Assembly (NCBI GenBank): GCA_015999745.1
Contig: JAECQP010000004.1
Span: 1 to 64,000 of the forward strand
Direction: 5' to 3'
Source: Sphingobacteriia bacterium
GTDB lineage: Bacteria > Bacteroidota > Bacteroidia > Chitinophagales > Chitinophagaceae
DNA: 64,000 nucleotides
Shown here: one piece after another, positions 1 through 10,761 of the stretch
Layout: each line of letters opens with the position of its first letter
How positions within the stretch are numbered: position 1 is the stretch's first letter
The notes under the pieces: generated by a model
Told to the model about the DNA's origin: nothing
What the model saw: the letters and a program-made list of their open reading frames with translations, nothing else
The model's database searches: none
Translations under genes and position numbers: made by a program

Positions 1-96
1 TGCAGATTTATACCTTGCCCTTAACAGATATCCCGGAATGATCCATGCCGGGAGCACTGCCGGAATTAAAAACAAAATGTTTCTACAAGATAAAGA

Positions 97-122
97 TAGC
101 CCCGCTATCATCAGCGGGGCTA
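97..122 (-). terminator. Probable terminator after the 209-aa secreted protein gene
   Basis: A 10-bp perfect GC-rich stem (97-106 with 113-122, loop 107-112) begins 15 nt downstream of the stop codon at 138. In the minus direction the tail is only moderately U-rich, so termination strength is uncertain. Confidence 0.55.
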
Positions 123-137
123 AATCAGATACACAAA

Positions 138-767
138 TTACTGACAGGCAGCCAGGGTTTTCTCGGCCAGTTCCTTTCCCCAGTCCGGATGAAAGGGAGA
201 TGCAGGTTTATAGTTGTTAAACAGGGTTAACGACCGCTCCAGTAATTTCTTCGCAACAGCCTTCCCTCCACCAAATGCTTCCGGTACGTTGAGCTGGTAC
301 TGGCCTTCCAGCAAATAAGGCCTGGGGTTCTCGGGGTCAGCGGCTTTAGCTTTGGCAATCGCTTCAGCAGCAACCGCACCGTAAGTTTGCCAGCGACTCA
401 TGGCGTCTACGGTTAACTGCTGAACAGCCACCTGCTGTTTAAGGCAATAGATCTCCGCATTATTAGGTTCCAGCGCTTCTGCCTTTGCAATCAGTTCTTT
501 TGATTTTTCAGCAGACTTATCCTTATCGGCTTTGGGATCCATCCAGCCTCCGAGGATATTGGTGCGGGCAGCATAATAAAAAGGCAGCCATTTATCTTTC
601 TCAGCATCGGCCACCCGTTCAAAGAAAGCAGATACAGTCAGCATTTCTGCCGGGGTTTTGGCCTCTTTCAACTGTGCCAGTCCTTTTTCCATGGCTCCAT
701 CATACCTGCTTTGCGCATTTGCAAATCCGGTAACCAGCATGACTGCAATAAAGAATAGTTTTTTCAT
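138..767 (-). CDS. Secreted TPR-like repeat protein, function unknown
   Basis: This 209-residue protein begins with a clear signal peptide (MKKLFFIAVMLVTGFANAQ) and is predicted to be periplasmic or exported. The mature part is Ala/Lys/Glu-rich and helical. Phrases such as 'AEALEPNNAEIYCLKQQ' and 'KAKAADPENPRPYLLEGQ' resemble degenerate tetratricopeptide repeats at roughly residues 90-170. The gene starts 25 nt after the stop of the TonB-dependent receptor gene on the same strand and is followed by a hairpin, so the two probably form one transcript. That position suggests an accessory role for the receptor, which is inference only; no catalytic motif is visible. Confidence 0.8.
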   Translation of the reverse strand: MKKLFFIAVMLVTGFANAQSRYDGAMEKGLAQLKEAKTPAEMLTVSAFFERVADAEKDKWLPFYYAARTNILGGWMDPKADKDKSAEKSKELIAKAEALEPNNAEIYCLKQQVAVQQLTVDAMSRWQTYGAVAAEAIAKAKAADPENPRPYLLEGQYQLNVPEAFGGGKAVAKKLLERSLTLFNNYKPASPFHPDWGKELAEKTLAACQ

Positions 768-792
768 GACGATTGATTTATTTAGTGAATGA

Positions 793-3033
793 TTATAAAT
801 TGGAATTGATCTGCTGTTGTGTTCTGTCTACGCCCCAGCTCAAAAAGAGCCCCACAAAGAAAGTACGCGGCGCCGGGGGAACCACAGCAGCGTTGATCAG
901 TTGCCCGTTTCCGTCTTTCACACGGCTGCTGTAATTGTACCCGAAAATCTGCAGCTCGTTAAACACATTATTGATACCCACTACTACCACCGAATTGGCT
1001 TTGCCTATTTTAGGGAGCCAGTTCAGGCTGAAATTATTACTACTGTAGGCGATGGTTCTGTTACTCAAAAACCCAGCTGCCGATAGATTGGGGTTATAGT
1101 AAGGCCTTCCTGTACTCCAGTTCCAGCTCCAGTTCATCCCAAACATCTGTTTAACCCAGAATTTTTTGAGCACCACACTTCCGCTGTGCGTTGCAGCAAA
1201 AGTGGGCATGGCAGACATTGGATAATTGTTGTAATTGCGTTTGGTATCGAGGTAGGAATAAGAGATCCAGTAGTCAAAACCTTTGAATGTTTTTTTATCT
1301 CTCCAGAATAATTCCAACCCTTTTGCATAACCGTTGCCATTGGTGCCGGTTGCATTGCGCACGGCATCATCCGTTTTCAGCAAACTCCGGTAATCTTTGT
1401 AGAAAGCCTGTATCCGGAAAGTGTAGCCCGCAGCAATATGCTGGTAAGTGAGTATGTAATGATCGGCCCGCAGGAAATCGAAATTGGCATTGTTGGCCAG
1501 GAACCTTCTGTCCGGTGTTTGCCGGAATATCCCGTAGTCTGCGGTAACCTGGCTGTTTTGCCCCAGTTTGTACGACAATGCGGCGCGGGGGGCCAGGTTC
1601 CATTTATTCAGCAACCCGCTGTGTTCCGTTCTTAGCCCGGGGCGGAATGCAAGGTCATTGGTGATGTACAGGTCCGCTTCCGCAAAAGCGGCCGTATAAA
1701 AATCATTCACTGCAGCAGGAAATGCACCGTCCTGGTTATTGTAGCGACTGCTATCGGAATTATTCCATACTTCCGCGCCAAAGCGAAGCGTATTCATGGC
1801 GCCAAACCGTTTATCTGCAACGGCCCTGGCCTGCAACATCCACTGCCGGTTATTGAGCTGAAACGAATTGTAATCGATTTCCGGAATATGCGTGACGGGG
1901 TTAGTTTGATTGTCTGCATTCTGCACCTCGTTCCGGATCTGATCCTTGTTGTAACTGATACTCGCCACTGTGTTGAGTTTCCAGCCATTGCCCAGTGATT
2001 GCCTGAAGCTGATATTGGTAAAGAAGTTTTTGTTGCTGAGGTTAAAAGCATTTTTTAACCCAATGCTGTCGAGCGAGGGATTGCGGATGCCTAAGCTACC
2101 TGCGTTGAAGTAAGCATATACTTTGAACATTCCGTTCCCCCTGGTTTTGAAACGAAAGTTGGCATCTGCCGTATGGAAGTCGGGGGCTTTAAAATAATCC
2201 GGTGCCTGCGGAACCAACTGCTGGTAAAGGCTCAGGTTGGTCCAGTTGTAACTGAAGCCGTAGCTGGATTTTTTATGTTTTGTTACTTCCTGAAAACCGA
2301 CGCTTCCGAAAAGGGGCGAGAGTCCAACCTGTACTTCACTCCGTTCCGGAATATCAATGCTCTCCAGGCTCAGCACACTGCTCAGTGCCTGGCCATAGAT
2401 GGCTGAATACCCACCGGTGCTGAACACGGTACCGCTAAACAGGAAGGGCGAGAACCTGCCCCGTTGCGCAATGCCGGGAACGGCGCTGTAAAAGAAATTA
2501 TTGACCACCGCACCATCAATCATGATTTTCGCTTCCTCTGCACTCCCGCCCCGAATGAACAGGCCTTCCTGTTCTCCTACCCGCTGAGCGCCCGGAAGGG
2601 TTTGGAGAGTTGCGGCAATATCAGCCACAGCTCCGGCAGTAGTAACAATGTCCAGCGGCTTCAATACCGTTCCCTTTTTCTTATCACTGGCAACAAAAGC
2701 GCCGGCAGTGATCACAACGGCCTTCAATTCGCTGATCTCTTCTTTCAGGGAAAAGTTCACCCGAACAGTGTCGCGGGCCAGTATAACGGGAAACGCAACA
2801 GACTTATAGCCAATATTACCCGCCACCAGCATAAAACTACCCTGCTCCGTTGTTTTGAAGCCAAACCTGCCGGTTGAATCGGTATTTGCCCCATCATAGG
2901 TACCCTTGAGGGTGATGGAAGCGCCAGCCAGTATTCTGCCCCTGTTGTCTCTCACGGAACCAGTCACGTATACCTGTGCGGTCAGACAATACGTACATAA
3001 AAACATTAAAACGATAATAATAGCCTGTTTCAT
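793..3033 (-). CDS. TonB-dependent outer membrane receptor with carboxypeptidase-like N-terminal domain
   Basis: The 746-residue protein is read from the ATG at 3033; a TTG seven codons upstream also lies in frame, but the signal peptide (MKQAIIIVLMFLCTYCLTAQ) fits the ATG. After the signal comes a carboxypeptidase-regulatory-like beta-sandwich (about residues 22-105, 'GSVRDNRGRILAGASITLKG'), then a plug domain ('LFIRGGSAEEAKIMIDG', about 155-180), then a long beta-barrel ending in 'RTFFVGLFLSWGVD'. This is the usual plan of Bacteroidota receptors for energy-dependent uptake. The substrate cannot be read from the sequence and no SusD partner is adjacent. The promoter region holds a TAnnTTTG element and two palindromes. 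Confidence 0.93.
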   Translation of the reverse strand: MKQAIIIVLMFLCTYCLTAQVYVTGSVRDNRGRILAGASITLKGTYDGANTDSTGRFGFKTTEQGSFMLVAGNIGYKSVAFPVILARDTVRVNFSLKEEISELKAVVITAGAFVASDKKKGTVLKPLDIVTTAGAVADIAATLQTLPGAQRVGEQEGLFIRGGSAEEAKIMIDGAVVNNFFYSAVPGIAQRGRFSPFLFSGTVFSTGGYSAIYGQALSSVLSLESIDIPERSEVQVGLSPLFGSVGFQEVTKHKKSSYGFSYNWTNLSLYQQLVPQAPDYFKAPDFHTADANFRFKTRGNGMFKVYAYFNAGSLGIRNPSLDSIGLKNAFNLSNKNFFTNISFRQSLGNGWKLNTVASISYNKDQIRNEVQNADNQTNPVTHIPEIDYNSFQLNNRQWMLQARAVADKRFGAMNTLRFGAEVWNNSDSSRYNNQDGAFPAAVNDFYTAAFAEADLYITNDLAFRPGLRTEHSGLLNKWNLAPRAALSYKLGQNSQVTADYGIFRQTPDRRFLANNANFDFLRADHYILTYQHIAAGYTFRIQAFYKDYRSLLKTDDAVRNATGTNGNGYAKGLELFWRDKKTFKGFDYWISYSYLDTKRNYNNYPMSAMPTFAATHSGSVVLKKFWVKQMFGMNWSWNWSTGRPYYNPNLSAAGFLSNRTIAYSSNNFSLNWLPKIGKANSVVVVGINNVFNELQIFGYNYSSRVKDGNGQLINAAVVPPAPRTFFVGLFLSWGVDRTQQQINSNL

Positions 3034-3051
3034 TTTGTTAAATTGACAGGA

Positions 3052-3059
3052 CAAACATA
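3052..3059 (-). promoter_or_regulatory. -7 promoter element of the TonB receptor gene
   Basis: On the minus strand the sequence is TATGTTTG, an exact match to the Bacteroidota TAnnTTTG element, 18 nt before the ATG at 3033. The palindrome at 3063-3081 lies just upstream, where a repressor or activator could contact the promoter. Confidence 0.5.
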
Positions 3060-3062
3060 GAC

Positions 3063-3081
3063 TAGTTTATTTTATAAACTA
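3063..3081. promoter_or_regulatory. Perfect 19-bp palindrome, possible operator
   Basis: TAGTTTATTTTATAAACTA reads TAGTTTAT-TTT-ATAAACTA, two perfect 8-bp arms around three bases. It sits directly upstream of the -7 element of the TonB receptor gene. A second palindrome, ATTAAATGAATTTAAT, follows at 3086-3101. The placement suits an operator, but the regulator is unknown and AT-rich palindromes can occur by chance. Confidence 0.4.
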
Positions 3082-3143
3082 TATTATTAAATGAATTTAA
3101 TCTGTTTTTAATACTTCTGGCTCATAAGCGCCGGTAAGGCAAT

Positions 3144-3176
3144 AAAAAATCCCGTCCGGGAGAACCGGACGGGATT
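3144..3176 (-). terminator. Rho-independent terminator of the ATP synthase operon
   Basis: A perfect 12-bp stem (3148-3159 with 3165-3176) closes a 5-nt loop and is followed in the minus direction by a run of U residues from the A tract at 3144-3149. It lies 22 nt after the atpA stop, so transcription of the atp cluster ends here rather than continuing into an atpG gene. Confidence 0.9.
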
Positions 3177-3198
3177 GAATGATACATTGAGAATATAC

Positions 3199-4776
3199 TT
3201 ATTTGTACTGAGGGATCAGGCTGGCAGCCAGATCGGTCATCTTCTTCAGTCCATCTTCAGGCAGATTGCCTTTTTTGAACTCAGCCAGTACATCCGGTAA
3301 TTTATTTTCCATCTCTGTCAGGAAATGCGCTTCAAAATCCTTCACCTTTCTTACAGCCACGTTGCGCAGCAGACCTTGTGTACCAAGGTAAATGATCGCA
3401 ACCTGTTTTTCAACAGTGAACGGTGTATACTGGGCCTGTTTCAGGATTTCCACGTTTCTTGCCCCCTTGTCAATTACAGACTTGGTTGCAGCATCAAGGT
3501 CACCGCCAAATTTAGAGAAGGCTTCCAACTCACGGTACAGGGCCTGGTCAAGTTTCAGGGTACCTGCTACTTTCTTCATGGATTTGATCTGAGCATTACC
3601 GCCCACACGGCTTACAGAGATACCTACGTTGATCGCCGGACGGATACCTGCGTTGAAGAGGTTACCTTCCAGGAAGATCTGACCATCGGTGATGGAGATT
3701 ACGTTGGTAGGAATATATGCAGATACGTCACCCGCCTGTGTTTCAATGATGGGTAATGCGGTCAGGGAACCACCCCCTTTTACCAGGTGTTTGATTGACG
3801 CAGGAAGATCATTCATGTTCTTCGCAACGTCATCATTGGCAATCACTTTCGCGGCTCTTTCCAGCAAACGGCTGTGCAGGTAGAATACGTCACCGGGATA
3901 TGCTTCACGGCCCGGAGGTCTTCTCAGCAACAGGGATACTTCACGATAAGCAACGGCCTGCTTAGACAGATCATCATAGATAATCAGGGCAGGACGACCG
4001 GTATCACGGAAGAACTCTCCAATTGCAGCGCCCGCAAACGGAGCGTAGAACTGCAGCGGAGCAGGATCAGATGCAGAAGCCGCAACGATGGTAGTGTAAG
4101 CCATGGCACCGTTATCGGCCAGTGTTTTCATAACGCCCGCAACAGTAGAAGCTTTCTGACCAATTGCTACATATATACAGTATACAGGCTTGCCTGCATC
4201 GTAAAATTCTTTCTGGTTAATGATGGTATCCACACAGATGGCGGTTTTACCGGTCTGACGGTCTCCGATTACCAGTTCACGCTGACCACGGCCTACAGGA
4301 ATCATTGCATCAATCGCTTTAATACCAGTCTGTAATGGTTCTTTTACCGGCTCCCGATAAATTACACCTGGTGCTTTGCGCTCCAGTGGCATTTCGTACA
4401 GCTCGCCTGTAATCGGGCCCTTACCATCAATGGGTTCACCCAATGTATTGATAACACGTCCTACAACGCCTTCACCCACTTTGATAGAAGCGATCTGCCC
4501 GGTCCTTTTTACTTTAGCGCCTTCTTTAATAGATCCGCTGTCTCCCATCAATACCACACCTACATTGTCTTCTTCAAGGTTCAGGGCAATTGCCTTAACA
4601 CCGTTCTCGAAAGATACCAGCTCACCACTTCTTACGCCGTTCAGCCCGTATACACGGGCAATACCATCGCCCACCTGCAATACGGTACCTACTTCCTCCA
4701 GTTCTGCGGAAGCGTTGAAATTACTGAGTTGTTGCCTCAGTATCGCTGATATTTCATCTGGTTTAATGTCTACCAT
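3199..4776 (-). CDS. atpA: F1Fo ATP synthase subunit alpha
   Basis: The 525-residue protein is the non-catalytic nucleotide-binding alpha subunit of the F1 head. The P-loop '[10 protein letters not shown]' lies near residue 170, the alpha-subunit signature '[11 protein letters not shown]' near 375, and the typical N-terminus '[13 protein letters not shown]' is present. The length is normal for the family. It is the last gene of the cluster atpB-E-F-H-A, 30 nt after atpH, and a strong terminator follows at once. The alpha subunit alternates with beta in the hexamer, but the beta, gamma and epsilon genes are not in this window. Confidence 0.98.
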   Translation of the reverse strand: MVDIKPDEISAILRQQLSNFNASAELEEVGTVLQVGDGIARVYGLNGVRSGELVSFENGVKAIALNLEEDNVGVVLMGDSGSIKEGAKVKRTGQIASIKVGEGVVGRVINTLGEPIDGKGPITGELYEMPLERKAPGVIYREPVKEPLQTGIKAIDAMIPVGRGQRELVIGDRQTGKTAICVDTIINQKEFYDAGKPVYCIYVAIGQKASTVAGVMKTLADNGAMAYTTIVAASASDPAPLQFYAPFAGAAIGEFFRDTGRPALIIYDDLSKQAVAYREVSLLLRRPPGREAYPGDVFYLHSRLLERAAKVIANDDVAKNMNDLPASIKHLVKGGGSLTALPIIETQAGDVSAYIPTNVISITDGQIFLEGNLFNAGIRPAINVGISVSRVGGNAQIKSMKKVAGTLKLDQALYRELEAFSKFGGDLDAATKSVIDKGARNVEILKQAQYTPFTVEKQVAIIYLGTQGLLRNVAVRKVKDFEAHFLTEMENKLPDVLAEFKKGNLPEDGLKKMTDLAASLIPQYK

Positions 4777-4806
4777 TTTGTATTGTTTAAAAAATTTTTG
4801 TAAAAA

Positions 4807-5370
4807 TTATCTGATGCTCTGTACGTAAATGTTTGTGCTAAACTGCTTTTTGATTTCGCGGAGATCATGGGCAATGCTGGCATCTACCAGTTTGTTGTTG
4901 AACTCCAGTACAAAACCACCAATCAGGTTTTCCTGCGTAACCGTTTCCAGTTCCACGGTACCAAATCCGTTGGCTGCCTGCACTTTTGCTTCGATAGACT
5001 TTTTCAGTTCGGCTGAAACAGCCACTGCTGTTGTCAGTTTTACTTTATGAATTCCTTTCAGTGCATTATACTGATTAATGAAAGCATTGGCAATTTCAGG
5101 CAAATCGCCTTCCCTGCCCTTCTTTACCAGTAAATTGTTGAAAGCAACAGTCAGTTCACTCACTTTACCTGCAGTAACGGCGGATACCATCTTTTCCTTC
5201 TGGTCGGATTTGATCACCGGACTGCGGAGCATGTTCAGGAATTCGCGGCTTGCGTTGCACACCCCCTGAATATAGCGCATATCTTCACGCACAACATCCA
5301 ACTGACCTCTTTCTGTTGCGAGGTCAATCAGGCTCTTGGCGTATCTGTCAGCTAATCTTGGATTCGGCAT
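4807..5370 (-). CDS. atpH: F1Fo ATP synthase subunit delta
   Basis: This 187-residue protein matches the OSCP/delta family that links the F1 head to the peripheral stalk. The N-terminal helical domain starts 'MPNPRLADRYAKSLIDLA', and the C-terminal part contains the typical 'TVTQENLIGGFVLEFNNKLVDASI'-type segment (about residues 135-160) with the conserved Gly-Gly-Phe. The gene starts 3 nt after atpF stops, which suggests translational coupling, and it lies 30 nt before atpA. Confidence 0.96.
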   Translation of the reverse strand: MPNPRLADRYAKSLIDLATERGQLDVVREDMRYIQGVCNASREFLNMLRSPVIKSDQKEKMVSAVTAGKVSELTVAFNNLLVKKGREGDLPEIANAFINQYNALKGIHKVKLTTAVAVSAELKKSIEAKVQAANGFGTVELETVTQENLIGGFVLEFNNKLVDASIAHDLREIKKQFSTNIYVQSIR

Positions 5371-5373
5371 GGA

Positions 5374-5868
5374 TTAATTCAATTTAGCGCCTTCGGTTAA
5401 TTGTTTGATGTAGTTTTCCTGATCCGCTTTATTGGATAATTCCCGGCTCAGCACTTTCTCCGCCACTTCAATTATCAATGAACCAACCTGGTTCTTCACA
5501 TCTGTCAGGGCAGCATTCTTTTGCTGAAGAATAGCAGTTTGCGCATCGGAAACAATACGGTCGTATTCAGACTTCGCTTTTTCCTTGGCATCTGCAATCA
5601 TCTTGTCGGCAGTTTCTTTTGCCTCCTTGATCATTACGGCTCTTTCTTCGCGGGCTTTGGTCATCATCGCCTCATTCTCATTTTTCAATGCGGCCATTTC
5701 AGACTTTACTTTATCTGCAGAAGCGATGGCATCGGCGATACCGGTTTCTCTTTCTTTCAGAGAAGCGAGGATCGGCTTCCAGGCAAATGCCTTCAGCAGA
5801 AAAAATACAACCAGGAATGCGATCAAAGTCCAGAACAACAATCCTAACCCGGGTAATAACAGTTCCAT
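5374..5868 (-). CDS. atpF: F1Fo ATP synthase subunit b
   Basis: This 164-residue subunit b has one N-terminal membrane helix ('LLFWTLIAFLVVFFLLKAFAW', about residues 11-30) followed by a long charged coiled coil, the peripheral stalk that holds F1 against rotation. The spacing to atpH is 3 nt. The 85-nt gap upstream, after atpE, carries a 9-bp hairpin (5904-5940) that may alter relative expression of the c and b subunits. Confidence 0.96.
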   Translation of the reverse strand: MELLLPGLGLLFWTLIAFLVVFFLLKAFAWKPILASLKERETGIADAIASADKVKSEMAALKNENEAMMTKAREERAVMIKEAKETADKMIADAKEKAKSEYDRIVSDAQTAILQQKNAALTDVKNQVGSLIIEVAEKVLSRELSNKADQENYIKQLTEGAKLN

Positions 5869-5903
5869 AAAATATATTTAGTTCGAAGTAAAGTTGATAA
5901 AGA

Positions 5904-5940
5904 TTACTGCACCGTTTGCCCTGTGCTCGCAGTGCAGTAA
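5904..5940 (-). promoter_or_regulatory. Intercistronic hairpin between atpE and atpF
   Basis: TTACTGCAC at 5904-5912 pairs perfectly with GTGCAGTAA at 5932-5940 (9 bp, 19-nt loop). No U tract follows, so it is not a typical terminator. It sits at the 3' end of the atpE message, where it could protect the transcript or cause partial termination. This would help make more c subunit than the other subunits, which the c-ring requires. Confidence 0.5.
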
Positions 5941-5953
5941 TGATTTTGTGCTA

Positions 5954-7329
<1,376 letters not shown>

Positions 7330-7369
7330 CTCGAAATTTGCGGCAAAGATAAGGGTACAGTGCTGAAAT

Positions 7370-9187
7370 TTACTGTAAAATGGGTTTCTTTTTCTCAAAC
7401 TGCATTTCGTGCAATTTGGCATAAAATCCGCCCAGTTGAAGCAGTTCCTGGTGAGATCCGATTTCCCGGATTTCCCCCTTGTCCAAAACGATGATTTTAT
7501 CGGCTTTCCGGATGGTGCTCAGCCTGTGGGCAATCACAATGGAAGTTCTGCCGGAAATCAGCGTATCAATGGCTTTTTCAATCAGCATTTCACTCTCTGT
7601 ATCAATGGAAGAAGTGGCTTCATCCAGGATCAGGACAGACGGATTATACAGCAGGGCCCGGATAAAAGACAGCAACTGCCGCTGTCCCAGGCTCAGGGTA
7701 CTCCCCCTTTCCATCACATTATAATCGTATCCACCCGGCAACTTCATCAGAAAATCGTGTACCCCGATCATTTTGGCTGCTTCCTCCACCTGTTCCCGGG
7801 TAATTTCCGGATTGCGGAGGGTGATATTATCCATTACAGACCCCGAAAACAGGAATACATCCTGCAACACCACCCCGATTCCCTTCCGGAGGCGGTCCGT
7901 ATCATATTCATCAATAGAAACGCCATCCAAAGTAATGGTACCTTCCTGAATCTGGTACAGCCGGTTCAGCAGGCTGATAATGGAAGTTTTACCGCTTCCT
8001 GTATGCCCTACCAGGGCCACCGTTTCCCCTGCTTTTACCTGGAAACTGATATTTTTCAGTACATAATTCTCTCCCACATAGGCAAAAGACACCTGCTTAA
8101 AGCTGATATCGCCACGGATCTGTTCCGGTGCATAGGCACCTTCTTTTACCGGAGGCAGTTCATCGGTATTGTCCAGTACCTTAAATACCCGCTCGGCGGC
8201 TATCATCCCCATCTGCAGCACATTGAATTTATCGGCCACCACCCGCAGGGGACGGAAGATCTGGTTCAGGAATAATATAAAAGCCACCAGCAGACCTGCA
8301 TCCAGGGTACGGTCGGCGATCCACCAAACCAGTAAACCCGTACTCACGGCCAGCACCACTTCCACAACCGGGAAAAAAACCGAATAGGCAAAAATGGCCT
8401 TGATATTAGAATCCCTGTGTTTTTGATTGATTTTTTTAAAGGCCAGGAACTCTTTCTCTTCGGCAGCAAAAGCCTGCACCACCTGCATTCCGGTGATATG
8501 CTCCTGCACAAAAGCATTGAGCGCAGCCACCGCATTTCGTACCTGGATAAAGCTTTTGTTGACACTTTCTTTAAAATAATAAGTTGCGATCAGCATCAGC
8601 GGGAACGGGACCAGGCTGATCAGGGTAAGCCGCCAGTCCATCCAGAACATGGTACCCAGGGTAATAAAGATGGTCAGCAGGTCGGCCACAATGGGAATCA
8701 GCCCGTCGGAAAAAATATCATTGATGCTTTCGATATCATTAATGGTTCTGGTGGTGAGCGTACCGATGGGTGTTTGGTCGAACTGGCGAAGGTTGAGACC
8801 CAGCACTTTTTTATACACCGTAACCCGGAGGTCTTTTACCACATGCTGACCCATCCAGGCAGTGATGAAAGAAAACAGGAACCGGATGATGGTTTCCAGC
8901 AACAGGAATACCAACTGAAACAGGGTGATGGCAATGATAAAGCGGGAAATATCGGCCAGATCAACGCCCAGCACCACAAAGCTAACCCAGCCGGGCAACA
9001 CGGTCACTTTGCCAATAGCGGTATTTACCGTGAGCTGAATCAGGTAAGGCCTGACCGGAGCGGCAACCGCCATCAGGATGGCCAGCAACAGGCTGAGGTA
9101 GAAGTAAGACCGGTAAGGTTTTACAAAAATGAAAATCCTCCGGAGGAGACTGAAATCAAAAATTTTCTTTTTAGCCGTTGCACTCAT
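7370..9187 (-). CDS. ABC transporter, fused permease and ATPase (MsbA/lipid exporter-like)
   Basis: The 605-residue half-transporter has an N-terminal six-helix membrane domain (about residues 20-320) and a C-terminal ATPase with Walker A 'GHTGSGKTSII', signature 'LSLGQRQLLSF', Walker B 'VLILDEATSSID' and switch His 'AHRLST'. This is a type IV (ABCB-like) exporter that works as a homodimer or with a paralogue; the substrate (lipid, peptide or drug) cannot be decided. The start is the ATG at 9187 rather than the in-frame TTG upstream, and a TAnnTTTG element precedes it. It lies 40 nt before atpB on the same strand, so it may be co-transcribed with the ATP synthase genes. Confidence 0.93.
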   Translation of the reverse strand: MSATAKKKIFDFSLLRRIFIFVKPYRSYFYLSLLLAILMAVAAPVRPYLIQLTVNTAIGKVTVLPGWVSFVVLGVDLADISRFIIAITLFQLVFLLLETIIRFLFSFITAWMGQHVVKDLRVTVYKKVLGLNLRQFDQTPIGTLTTRTINDIESINDIFSDGLIPIVADLLTIFITLGTMFWMDWRLTLISLVPFPLMLIATYYFKESVNKSFIQVRNAVAALNAFVQEHITGMQVVQAFAAEEKEFLAFKKINQKHRDSNIKAIFAYSVFFPVVEVVLAVSTGLLVWWIADRTLDAGLLVAFILFLNQIFRPLRVVADKFNVLQMGMIAAERVFKVLDNTDELPPVKEGAYAPEQIRGDISFKQVSFAYVGENYVLKNISFQVKAGETVALVGHTGSGKTSIISLLNRLYQIQEGTITLDGVSIDEYDTDRLRKGIGVVLQDVFLFSGSVMDNITLRNPEITREQVEEAAKMIGVHDFLMKLPGGYDYNVMERGSTLSLGQRQLLSFIRALLYNPSVLILDEATSSIDTESEMLIEKAIDTLISGRTSIVIAHRLSTIRKADKIIVLDKGEIREIGSHQELLQLGGFYAKLHEMQFEKKKPILQ

Positions 9188-9196
9188 AGTATGCAA

Positions 9197-9204
9197 CAAA
9201 TGTA
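9197..9204 (-). promoter_or_regulatory. -7 promoter element of the ABC transporter/atp operon
   Basis: The minus strand reads TACATTTG, an exact TAnnTTTG match 9 nt before the ATG at 9187. The very short leader it implies makes it the weakest of the exact matches by position. Confidence 0.35.
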
Positions 9205-9258
9205 TTAAAGAAAAAATACAATGGCTTTAGGAAACTACTTTCTGAATATCAGAATACC

Positions 9259-10752
9259 TTAATGTTTAATAATCACTTTATGCGAATGCCATCCTTTTCC
9301 ATCAAATATTCTTACAGTATAAATGTCGCTTGGCAAATGGCCCACAGAAATGTTCGCACTATGCAACCCCTTACCTAGACTTTTATTATACCGGATACTA
9401 CCAGTTTTATCAATCAATTCCACTTTCTGAATCTCCAACATCGATTTGCTCGCAAGAGGTAGATTATTGCTTGGTTGAATTTTTATAATATCAGATGTAG
9501 GATTAGGCGAAATACTAAACTGACTCCAGCAATCAGTTTGATACACTAAATACTTAGCTTGAGACATAGGCCCTGAACCACAAGCATTATCTGCACGACC
9601 AATCACCCAAGGCGTTCCGCTAATAGGAGGGCTGGACGGGGCTTTAAGCGTTATTACGCTTGTGCCTTGCCCGGATACATATATCAAATCACTACTCCAC
9701 ATCCATGTATATGTTGTACTTGAAGCTGGAGAAAAATAGTACCACGGAAATCCAAATTGAACAGTTTGGTTTAAACAAACCGTAGATGGATATTGAGTAA
9801 TGTTATAATCAGCCGCTGAATAAGTACCTACTCTTATGTTTTTGAATGTGGTGTAAGTAAATGTGCAATGAGTGACTGTTGCGACTAAAGTAATATTGCC
9901 TTGAGTAGAGGTTGGCGTTACTGTTACAGTTGGAGAAGTAGCGCCAGCGGTTATATTTGCAGAAGCAGTACTACCCTGTACCGACCATGAAACAGTAGAT
10001 CCAGCCGGCATACCATTAACTGTATAATTAGCACTGCTATTACATAAATTATCCGTACCTCCGGTAATATAAAGGAATGGTGATGGTCTTGAAATCGGAA
10101 TCTGTATTGTTTGGGATTGCCCATTAACCAACCCTGCACTACAACTATTAACTGGCCTAATCGAGACACTCCCATTTACACCATTAGATAAATCAGAGGT
10201 AATTGTTACACTATTTCCACCTGGAATCCAGTTGCTGCCGTTTGAAACACTTGCTCCTATTGACCATCCATTCGGCAAGAGATACTCGTATGTTGTTATT
10301 GAACCAAAGCAAAGTGATGGGCTTTCAAATGCAGTGCTCCATTGAATATTATTGAAGCTGATAGGTATGTTTACTATTTGACAACGAGGTGCGTCAATTA
10401 CACTCTTATTTGGCTGAATCGGAGTGCAAGTTGTTCCGTAAAATATTGATTTTATTTTTTTAAAATCGAATTGGGTAGTGGTTCCGTCAGGATGATTTAC
10501 TTTAAATGTTTGCTTTTGATTTATATCTGCAAATTTACCTTTAAAAGTAAATGTGCTACCAACTGGTGATGTTGGCAATTGTGTAACATAACACCCTCCT
10601 TCACCAATCATGTCTAAATATGGCTTAGTTATTGTAACAGTAAATGTATATTCTGTACCAGGGCAATACTCATTATCATTTGATGGAAAAACAGTTTGTG
10701 CTTTCGCAATATTAAATAAAAGAATGCATAAAAGAATGTAATATTTTTTCAT
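9259..10752 (-). CDS. Secreted surface protein with type IX secretion sorting domain
   Basis: The 497-residue protein has a signal peptide (MKKYYILLCILLFNIAKAQ), several Ser/Thr/Asn-rich Ig- or PKD-like beta domains (for example 'GMPAGSTVSWSVQG' near residue 255), and a C-terminal domain of the T9SS type A class beginning 'QFSISPNPTSDIIKI' and ending 'YTVRIFDGKGWHSHKVIIKH'. It is therefore predicted to cross the outer membrane by the Por/T9SS machinery and be displayed or released. Its coding sequence is clearly richer in A+T than the neighbours. It begins 9 nt after the stop of the next upstream gene, a barrel protein of similar composition, which suggests the pair moved together. The ligand or activity is unknown. 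Confidence 0.85.
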   Translation of the reverse strand: MKKYYILLCILLFNIAKAQTVFPSNDNEYCPGTEYTFTVTITKPYLDMIGEGGCYVTQLPTSPVGSTFTFKGKFADINQKQTFKVNHPDGTTTQFDFKKIKSIFYGTTCTPIQPNKSVIDAPRCQIVNIPISFNNIQWSTAFESPSLCFGSITTYEYLLPNGWSIGASVSNGSNWIPGGNSVTITSDLSNGVNGSVSIRPVNSCSAGLVNGQSQTIQIPISRPSPFLYITGGTDNLCNSSANYTVNGMPAGSTVSWSVQGSTASANITAGATSPTVTVTPTSTQGNITLVATVTHCTFTYTTFKNIRVGTYSAADYNITQYPSTVCLNQTVQFGFPWYYFSPASSTTYTWMWSSDLIYVSGQGTSVITLKAPSSPPISGTPWVIGRADNACGSGPMSQAKYLVYQTDCWSQFSISPNPTSDIIKIQPSNNLPLASKSMLEIQKVELIDKTGSIRYNKSLGKGLHSANISVGHLPSDIYTVRIFDGKGWHSHKVIIKH

Positions 10753-10761
10753 CTTTTTAAG

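Noticed and set aside
31..53. Hairpin TCCCGG/CCGGGA near the left edge as a terminator
   Set aside because: No U tract on either strand and no gene visible on its far side; the stem at 97-122 explains termination better.
2464..2877. A 137-codon plus-strand open frame inside the TonB receptor gene
   Set aside because: It lies wholly opposite a well-supported coding region and has no recognisable domain or signal.
7330..7422. Longer N-terminus for atpB from 7422
   Set aside because: It overlaps the end of the ABC transporter gene and adds residues unlike the family; the ATG at 7329 or 7323 directly precedes the signal-like helix.
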